Shown here piece by piece: positions 6,922-11,416 of a stretch of 11,416 bases of DNA. Under the pieces are notes generated by a model. That model searched no databases and was not told where the DNA came from. It was given only the letters and a program-made list of their open reading frames with translations. The position numbers and the translations under genes were made by a program. Each line of letters begins with the position of its first letter. Within the stretch, counting starts at the first letter, position 1. The DNA lies in assembly GCA_003133185.1 (NCBI GenBank), contig PKWF01000092.1, positions 1 through 11,416 on the forward strand, read 5' to 3'. This DNA comes from Vulcanimicrobiota bacterium. Its GTDB lineage: Bacteria; Vulcanimicrobiota; Vulcanimicrobiia; Vulcanimicrobiales; Vulcanimicrobiaceae.

Positions 6922-6950
6922 AGGGACCGTATAACAGCGGCCCTTTTTTT
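6922..6950 (+). terminator. Intrinsic (rho-independent) terminator
   Basis: AGGG-A-CCG (6922-6929) pairs with CGGCCCT (6938-6944), leaving one bulged A and an 8-base loop. It is followed at once by a run of seven T (6944-6950). It should end transcription of the zinc-ribbon gene and insulate it from nrdR, whose own promoter begins in the same T run. Confidence 0.75.
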
Positions 6951-6978
6951 GCGTTACCCACCGCTAGTGACGTATAAT
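6949..6978 (+). promoter_or_regulatory. Predicted sigma-70 type promoter of nrdR operon
   Basis: A perfect -10 hexamer, TATAAT at 6973-6978, stands out in this GC-rich sequence. Eighteen bases upstream is TTGCGT (6949-6954), matching the first half of TTGACA. Transcription would start near 6984-6986, about 33 bases before the nrdR start, which rules out the upstream in-frame TTG (6949) and GTG (6967) as starts on this transcript. It probably drives nrdR, dut, the PanE-like gene and chdC. Confidence 0.65.
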
Positions 6979-6982
6979 ACGT
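6970..6982. promoter_or_regulatory. Operator-like 13-base palindrome over the -10 box
   Basis: ACGTAT-A-ATACGT is a perfect inverted repeat of 6-base arms around one base, and the TATAAT box lies inside it. A dimeric repressor bound here would block RNA polymerase. It is not an obvious NrdR box (those have the pattern acaCwAtATaTwGtgt), though the AT core is similar. The palindrome is observed; repressor binding is inference. Confidence 0.4.
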
Positions 6983-7002
6983 TCGCCCACAAGATATGCC
7001 GT

Positions 7003-7010
7003 GGGGGAGG
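7003..7010 (+). promoter_or_regulatory. Shine-Dalgarno that points to a CTG start for nrdR
   Basis: GGGGGAGG ends 7 bases before the CTG at 7018. No ATG, GTG or TTG lies in the nrdR frame between the predicted transcription start and the first zinc cysteine, so this site supports CTG initiation. Confidence 0.6.
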
Positions 7011-7017
7011 CTTACCG

Positions 7018-7461
7018 CTGACTTGCCCGACCTGTCGCAAGAGTGAGACGCGCGTCGTCGACTCGCGCGACGACGAGACCGTCGTGCGTCGCCGCCGCGA
7101 GTGTTTGGACCCGCGGTGTAAGCATCGCTTTACGACGTACGAACGTATGGAAGTTCCCCGGCTCTTCGTCGTAAAGAAGGATGGCCGGCGGGAACAGTAC
7201 AGCCGCGACAAGATTCTTACCGGTCTGCGCAAGGCGTGCGAGAAGCGTCCGATTTCGGAGGGGCAGATGGAATCGGTGGCGGCCGATCTCGAACGCGAGC
7301 TTTTTGCGCGCGGCGAAAGCGAGGTGCCCGCCGCGACCGTCGGCGAGAGGCTCATGGAAGCGCTCAGAAAGCTCGACCCAGTCGCGTACATTCGCTTTGC
7401 GAGCGTCTACCGGTCTTTTCGCGATATCGAAAGCTTTCGCGAAGAGCTCGCGCAGCTCTAA
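7018..7461 (+). CDS. nrdR: Transcriptional repressor NrdR
   Basis: NrdR represses ribonucleotide reductase genes when dATP fills its ATP-cone. The protein is 147 residues if begun at CTG. The N-terminal zinc ribbon has C3/C6 (TCPTC) and C29/C34, followed by HRFTTYER (36-43). The basic helix RRRRE at 24-28 is the DNA-contact stretch of the family. The ATP-cone starts near VVKKDGRREQYSRDKI and ends with LDPVAYIRFASVYRSF, both diagnostic. The second knuckle is CX4C (CLDPRC) instead of the family's usual CX2C. The family almost always starts M-x-CP-x-C, which puts the start exactly at CTG 7018, 7 bases after a GGGGGAGG. Upstream in-frame TTG 6949 and GTG 6967 lie in the terminator and promoter. 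It is followed 17 bases later by dut, a natural functional partner. Family certain, start codon probable. Confidence 0.92.
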   Translation: MTCPTCRKSETRVVDSRDDETVVRRRRECLDPRCKHRFTTYERMEVPRLFVVKKDGRREQYSRDKILTGLRKACEKRPISEGQMESVAADLERELFARGESEVPAATVGERLMEALRKLDPVAYIRFASVYRSFRDIESFREELAQL

Positions 7462-7478
7462 TGGCTATCGGCCGCTAA

Positions 7479-7934
7479 ATGGAGCGGGTGCGCGTTTGCG
7501 TCCAACGTCTTTCGCGAGGCGAGGGACTGCCGTTGCCGGCCTACATGAGCGAGCACGCGGCGGGTGCCGATCTGTGCGCCGCAATTCGAGAGCAGCTTAC
7601 GCTACTGCCTGGAGCACGAGCGCTGGTTCCAACCGGTTTTTCGATCGCGGTTCCGCCCGGCTACGAGGCGCAAGTGCGTCCACGCAGCGGCCTGGCGATC
7701 CGCGATGGCGTCACATGTCTCAATGCACCGGGCACGATCGATGCGGATTATCGTGGCGAAGTCCACGTCGTTTTGGCGAATCTCGGGACGGTGCCGGTGA
7801 TGATCCATCGCGGCGACCGCATCGCGCAGATCGTTGTGGCGCCGGTCTCGCGCGCATCCTTTGAGGTTGTGGACGAACTGCCGCCGACCGTTCGCGGTGA
7901 GGGGGGTTTTGGTTCCACGGGCGTCTTTTCGTGA
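7479..7934 (+). CDS. dut: dUTP diphosphatase (dUTPase)
   Basis: A 151-residue trimeric-type dUTPase. It hydrolyses dUTP to dUMP and pyrophosphate, keeping uracil out of DNA and feeding dTMP synthesis. All five family motifs are present in order: AAGADL (27-32), PRSGLA (68-73), [10 protein letters not shown] (85-94, with the catalytic aspartate D88), RGDRIAQI (111-118) and [10 protein letters not shown] (139-148, the glycine-rich lid over the active site). Length is typical. The ATG has only a weak ribosome binding site. It lies 17 bases after the nrdR stop and directly after a five-codon reading frame, so ribosomes leaving nrdR may re-initiate here. Being downstream of NrdR makes sense, as both control the deoxynucleotide pool. 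It ends in a GTGA overlap with the next gene. Confidence 0.97.
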   Translation: MERVRVCVQRLSRGEGLPLPAYMSEHAAGADLCAAIREQLTLLPGARALVPTGFSIAVPPGYEAQVRPRSGLAIRDGVTCLNAPGTIDADYRGEVHVVLANLGTVPVMIHRGDRIAQIVVAPVSRASFEVVDELPPTVRGEGGFGSTGVFS

Positions 7935-8905
7935 AGGTCTATATCGTCGGCAAAGGCGCCGTCGGCACGTATCTCGGAGACTTGCTGCGCGCCGTTTCGG
8001 TCGACGTTTGCTACGCCCCGCGCACCTTAGATAAAGTCGAGCCGTACGATGCCGACGTTGCGATCGTCGCGACCAAAGCGTACGATACGGACGGCGCAAT
8101 CGAAACGCTGCGCAAAGCGATCGCCTATCCGGAAAAGTGCGTCTTCGTATCGCCGCAGAACGGCGTTGGCAACGAGGAGAAATTGGCGGTGGCGTTCGGC
8201 GCCGACAATGTGGTGGCAGCTGCGCTGACGACGCCGGTCGGCCGGGACCGCGACGGCAACGCACGCGCGACAAAGGATGGAGGCTTGGCGCTCGCGCCGA
8301 TCGGCTCTAATGCGTACAACTGGCTGTCCGCTACCTTTGCGAGCACCGGGTTAGTCGTCAAGGTCGTCGAGGACTGGCGTTCGCTGAAATGGAGCAAGCT
8401 GGCGCTCAACGTCGTCGCAAATGCCAGCTGCGCAATCCTCAACGTCTTGCCAAACCGCTTCGTGCACTTCGACAAAATCTTCACGCTGGAAATTCGAATG
8501 ATTCGCGAGGTTCGCGCCGTGATGCAGGCGTTAGCGATCGAACCGATCGATTTGCCTCGCTATCCGGTGCGCGCGCTCTTCGGCGTCGCGAATCTGCCCA
8601 GCCCGGTCGCGCGAACCCTTTTGGCCCACAACATCGCCGGCGCGCGCGGAACCAAGCCGCCCTCCTTGTTGATCGACCTGCGGCGCTCCAAGCCTCAGAC
8701 CGAGGTGGACGTGCTCAATGGGGCCGTTGCGGTCGCGGGCCTCGAGCATCGCGTGCCGGTGCCCGTCAATGCCGTATACGCGCGGGTCCTCAATGACATC
8801 GCGCACACCCCGCCCCTTTGGGCCAAGTATCGCGAGCATCCCGACCGCCTCGAGGCCGAGGTCGAAGCCGAGGTGAAGCGCGCGAAAGTATTAGCTCGCA
8901 GCTAG
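7931..8905 (+). CDS. panE: 2-dehydropantoate 2-reductase (ketopantoate reductase) family protein
   Basis: A 324-residue NADPH-dependent reductase of the ApbA/PanE family, which makes pantoate for pantothenate and coenzyme A. The Rossmann nucleotide loop is at the N-terminus, [10 protein letters not shown] (7-16), with lysine in place of the usual alanine in GAGAxG. PQNGVGNE (75-82) follows. The catalytic lysine is probably K156 in LKWSKLALN (152-160). The substrate-binding element [16 protein letters not shown] (245-260), with E258, matches the family's S-x-x-x-D...TEID. Family members include paralogues with other 2-oxoacid substrates, and no other pan gene is nearby, so panE is the best guess. 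The start is GTG overlapping the dut stop (GTGA), with no Shine-Dalgarno close by. The C-terminus is Glu/Lys-rich and probably helical. Confidence 0.85.
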   Translation: MKVYIVGKGAVGTYLGDLLRAVSVDVCYAPRTLDKVEPYDADVAIVATKAYDTDGAIETLRKAIAYPEKCVFVSPQNGVGNEEKLAVAFGADNVVAAALTTPVGRDRDGNARATKDGGLALAPIGSNAYNWLSATFASTGLVVKVVEDWRSLKWSKLALNVVANASCAILNVLPNRFVHFDKIFTLEIRMIREVRAVMQALAIEPIDLPRYPVRALFGVANLPSPVARTLLAHNIAGARGTKPPSLLIDLRRSKPQTEVDVLNGAVAVAGLEHRVPVPVNAVYARVLNDIAHTPPLWAKYREHPDRLEAEVEAEVKRAKVLARS

Positions 8906-8923
8906 GACGAACCGGCAGAGGAC

Positions 8924-9775
8924 ATGCGCGACCCTAACGTCCCGGAATCGCTCGAAGGTTGGTGGATTCTCCATCGCATGTTTGCATTCGACCGGCGCTC
9001 CTGGGACTCGCTGCCGGAGAAGCGGCGCAACAAATTCGCGGGGCACGCGGCCGATCTCGTCGACCACCTCAAGGGAAGCGAGGACGGCGACGTCGGTCTG
9101 GCACAGATCGTCGGTCACAAGGGCGATCTCATGCTCACCCATTACGCGCGCACGTTTGACGGGCTTGCGTACGCTCAGACGCTCGTGGATAAACTCGAGT
9201 TGCGCGAGTTTCTCACGCCGCGTGGATCGTACGTCTCGGTGCTGGAGATCGGCCTTTACGACGCGACCGGAAAGATTCACGCCGAGCTAAACCAGCGCGG
9301 GCTGCCGCCGCAATCGCCGGAATGGATCGCGGCCTTCGACGAACTCGTCCGCAAGCAAGGCGAGAGCCCATATATCGAGCCGCGCTTGTGGGCCAGAATT
9401 CCGTCGCGCCGGTACCAGTGTTTTTATCCGATGAGCAAGCGGCGCGGCGAAGTGCAAAACTGGTACATGCTCGGCTTTGAAGCGCGCGCCAAGATGATGA
9501 GCGAACACGGCGTGGTCGGGCGCTCGTATCACGGACGCGTCACGCAAGTGATCTCAGGTTCCGTCGGCTTCGACGATTTCGAATGGGGTGTCGATCTTTA
9601 CGCCGACGACCCGCTGGTTTTCAAGAAGCTCGTCTACGAGATGCGGTTTGACGAAGCCAGCGCCCGGTACGGTGAGTTCGGCCCGTTCTGGGCCGGTCTG
9701 CAGTTTTCACCCGGCGAGTTCTCCGCGTTCCTCGACGGCGACGCGATTCCGCAGTTCGAGATACCGGAGTCGTAG
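8924..9775 (+). CDS. chdC: Coproheme decarboxylase, chlorite dismutase superfamily
   Basis: ChdC (formerly HemQ) converts iron-coproporphyrin III to heme b, the last step of the coproporphyrin-dependent route used mainly by Gram-positive and related bacteria. The 283-residue protein shows the N-terminal GWWILHRMF (12-20). The active-site block is FYPMSKRR (167-174), where Y168 is the expected catalytic tyrosine and K172 the propionate-side lysine. NWYML (179-183), then EHG with H195 as proximal heme ligand, GR and Q208 follow. SVGFDDFEWGVDLYADDP (213-230) and VYEMRFDEASARYGEFG (237-253) are typical of decarboxylases rather than true chlorite dismutases. The ATG at 8924 suits the family start. 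The ribosome site is mediocre, an AGAGG only 2 bases upstream. The gene lies 18 bases after panE, so it is likely co-transcribed. No other heme gene is visible. Confidence 0.93.
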   Translation: MRDPNVPESLEGWWILHRMFAFDRRSWDSLPEKRRNKFAGHAADLVDHLKGSEDGDVGLAQIVGHKGDLMLTHYARTFDGLAYAQTLVDKLELREFLTPRGSYVSVLEIGLYDATGKIHAELNQRGLPPQSPEWIAAFDELVRKQGESPYIEPRLWARIPSRRYQCFYPMSKRRGEVQNWYMLGFEARAKMMSEHGVVGRSYHGRVTQVISGSVGFDDFEWGVDLYADDPLVFKKLVYEMRFDEASARYGEFGPFWAGLQFSPGEFSAFLDGDAIPQFEIPES

Positions 9776-9797
9776 AGCGCGAGTGCCTTAGGCTCTA
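9773..9797. terminator. Weak hairpin between convergent chdC and yifB
   Basis: TAGAGC (9773-9778, including the chdC stop codon) pairs with GCTCTA (9792-9797) across a 13-base loop, in the 24-base gap between two converging genes. There is no T run on either side, so this is at best a feeble bidirectional terminator. Only the inverted repeat is certain. Confidence 0.25.
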
Positions 9798-9799
9798 TG

Positions 9800-11335
9800 T
9801 TACGCGGCTGAGCCGAGCCGTTCCAGACTACGGTATCCAATGGCTTCAGCCACGTTCTCGGCCGCAATCGCGTCGTTGCCCGCAAGGTCTGCGATGGTGC
9901 GAGCGACGCGTGTAATTCGATCGAGGGCCCGTGCAGAAAACTGCCGCTTTGCGCTGGCATGCGCCAGCAGTCGCAGCGCGGGTTCGTTCAGCTCGCAATA
10001 GCGGCGCATCGCATTGCCGGGAATCTCCGCATTGCAGGTCAGCGCGGTTCCGTCAAGCCGGCTTCCTTGAATCTCGCGCGCGGCGACGACGCGTCGGCGA
10101 ATGCTCGCGGAGCGCTCGCCGCCGTCGTAACGGACCATGTCGTCGAACGGTACGCGCGCGACGTCGATCTGCAGGTCGATTCGGTCGAGCAGCGGGCCCG
10201 ATAGCTTGCTGACGTATTTCGCGACCATCGCATCGTCGCAACGGCATTCCGCGCTGCGCGTGCCGCGATAACCGCAGGGACACGGATTCATCGACGCGAC
10301 CAGTTGGAAGCGCGCTGGGTATGTAAACGTCCCCGCAGCGCGCGCGATGCTTACGGTTCCTTCTTCCAACGGCTGCCTCATCACTTCGATGGCGCTGCGC
10401 GCGAACTCCGGCAACTCGTCGAGAAAGAGCACGCCGTGATGCGCGAGCGAAATCTCGCCTGGTTTGACGAGCGTGCCACCACCGACTAATGCGGTTTGAC
10501 TGATCGTGTGATGCGGAAACCGAAACGGCCGCGCTCGGACGATGCCGGCTCGCCCTACGAGCAATCCGGCAACGCTATAGATCTTCGTTACTTCGAGCGC
10601 TTCGTGCAGCGACATCGGCGGCAGAATGGACGGCAGTCTGCGCGCTAGCATCGTTTTGCCGCAACCCGGCGGCCCGACCAATAAGAGGTTGTGGCCGCCG
10701 GCCGCTGCAATTTCGAGCGCGCGTTTCGCCGCGAGTTGTCCCCGCACGTCAACGAGGTCGCCGTGAACCGCTTCATCGTTTGTGTCGAGAACGGGAGCGG
10801 CGGTGCGGCGTCGCCATTTCGCGCCGTGACCCATCAACACCGCAACTGCCGAGCGCAACGAGTCGATTGCATACAGCTCGATGCCCGATACGAGCGCGGC
10901 TTCCTCGGCGTTGCAAGCGGGAACGATCAGCTTTGAAAAACCGGCGTTGCGCGCGCCGAGCACCATTGGAAGAATGCCGCTGACCGGTTGCAGCTTGCCG
11001 TCGAGTGCGAGTTCGCCCAGCGCGATAAACTCTTGCAATCCGGCCCGGCCGACCTGTTCGTCCAGCCCGAGTAGCGCCAGTGCAATGGCGAGATCGAAGG
11101 ACGGCCCGGCCTTGCGAACGTCGGCCGGCGACAGGTTAACCAGCAGCCGGCCCGCCGGGTAGGAAAACCCCGAGTTGAGAATTGCAGCCCGGACGCGTTC
11201 TCGAGCCTCGCCCAATGCGCGATCGGGTAACCCGATGATGGCGAAACCGGGGGTCCCGGGCGCGCTATCGGCCTCGACCCGCGCGACATAGCCCTCGATG
11301 CCGAGCATCGCGGCTGAAAAGGCGAGCGAGAGCAT
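9800..11335 (-). CDS. comM: YifB/ComM family Mg-chelatase-like AAA+ ATPase
   Basis: A 511-residue AAA+ ATPase. In competent bacteria ComM is a hexameric helicase that extends branch migration when transforming DNA recombines; in others the gene is known as yifB. The N-terminal ChlI-like (Lon-protease fold) domain covers about 1-165, with GLPD and the PAGRLLVNLSPADVRKAG block. Walker A GPPGCGKT is at 221-228 and Walker B VLFLDE at 302-307. A four-cysteine zinc element, NPCPCGYRGTRSAECRC, has cysteines at 352, 354, 364 and 366. An arginine in GPLLDRID (385) and the C-terminal Mg_chelatase_C helices complete it. I chose the ATG at 11335 because homologues begin ML...SAA..G. An ATG 9 bases upstream (11344) is equally possible, and neither has a Shine-Dalgarno. 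dprA, elsewhere in the window, belongs to the same process. Confidence 0.95.
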   Translation of the reverse strand: MLSLAFSAAMLGIEGYVARVEADSAPGTPGFAIIGLPDRALGEARERVRAAILNSGFSYPAGRLLVNLSPADVRKAGPSFDLAIALALLGLDEQVGRAGLQEFIALGELALDGKLQPVSGILPMVLGARNAGFSKLIVPACNAEEAALVSGIELYAIDSLRSAVAVLMGHGAKWRRRTAAPVLDTNDEAVHGDLVDVRGQLAAKRALEIAAAGGHNLLLVGPPGCGKTMLARRLPSILPPMSLHEALEVTKIYSVAGLLVGRAGIVRARPFRFPHHTISQTALVGGGTLVKPGEISLAHHGVLFLDELPEFARSAIEVMRQPLEEGTVSIARAAGTFTYPARFQLVASMNPCPCGYRGTRSAECRCDDAMVAKYVSKLSGPLLDRIDLQIDVARVPFDDMVRYDGGERSASIRRRVVAAREIQGSRLDGTALTCNAEIPGNAMRRYCELNEPALRLLAHASAKRQFSARALDRITRVARTIADLAGNDAIAAENVAEAIGYRSLERLGSAA

Positions 11336-11366
11336 GTGTGGCATCTGCGCACCGCGACGCCGGCGT

Positions 11367-11416
11367 CTAGGGGTCGCGCAAGGCGGCCAAGAATGCGCCA
11401 GCCGTGAATTGGGAGG
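11367..11416 (-). CDS. Possible 3' end of an unidentified gene (partial)
   Basis: On the complement, reading from the window edge, one frame encodes about 15 residues ending FTAGAFLAALRDP and then TAG. Its stop would lie about 31 bases before yifB, normal operon spacing. The fragment is too short to recognise or to tell from chance. The yifB frame is also open to the window edge, but without a start codon upstream of 11344. Confidence 0.22.
   Translation of the reverse strand, partial: SQFTAGAFLAALRDP

Noticed and set aside
7181..7864. 227-codon plus-strand frame overlapping nrdR and dut
   Set aside because: A shifted-frame shadow of two certain genes, serine/arginine-rich and without motifs.

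Overview
The window is a GC-rich stretch of bacterial chromosome, by eye clearly above 60% G+C. It is densely packed with housekeeping genes and carries no sign of phage, plasmid, transposon or CRISPR. The mix suggests an uncultured, high-GC lineage on the Gram-positive side of the bacterial tree. A member of the Eremiobacterota (WPS-2) or a related Terrabacteria phylum fits best. The clues are a coproheme decarboxylase (ChdC/HemQ), a Thermus-type PyrE and a tiny DUF5679-like zinc ribbon. That assignment is inference and could not be tested here.

Layout. (1) Bases 1-2286, plus strand: the 3' end of pyrF, then pyrE, a GNAT acetyltransferase and an AI-2E/PerM-type membrane protein. Every junction is a 4-base GTGA overlap, so this is one translationally coupled operon. 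(2) Bases 2295-6580, minus strand: dprA, argS and a GT-C-like membrane glycosyltransferase, transcribed in that order. dprA and argS overlap by ATGA, and only 3 bases separate argS from the glycosyltransferase. (3) Bases 6581-7017: a short regulatory island. It contains the divergent dprA start, a 49-residue zinc-ribbon gene starting with TTG, a run of hairpins ending in an intrinsic terminator, and a promoter for nrdR whose -10 box lies in the centre of a 13-base palindrome. (4) Bases 7018-9775, plus strand: nrdR, dut, a PanE-type ketopantoate reductase and chdC, probably one transcript. (5) Bases 9800-11335, minus strand: yifB/comM, converging on chdC. A few codons of a possible further minus-strand gene reach the right edge.

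How the genes fit together. PyrF and PyrE are the last two steps of UMP synthesis. NrdR, which controls deoxyribonucleotide synthesis, is followed by Dut, which destroys dUTP, so that pair is a nucleotide-quality module. DprA and YifB/ComM both act on incoming single-stranded DNA in natural transformation, although they are in separate operons. The PanE-like protein (pantothenate/CoA) and ChdC (last step of the coproporphyrin-dependent heme route) appear to be operon passengers.

I see no clear new multi-gene system. The most unusual observation is the arginyl-tRNA synthetase. Its frame is intact, but the HIGH signature reads VVVQ and the KMSK signature reads AMSK. The second point of interest is the control region of nrdR: an apparent CTG start codon, an operator-like palindrome over the -10 box, and hairpins upstream that cannot form together.
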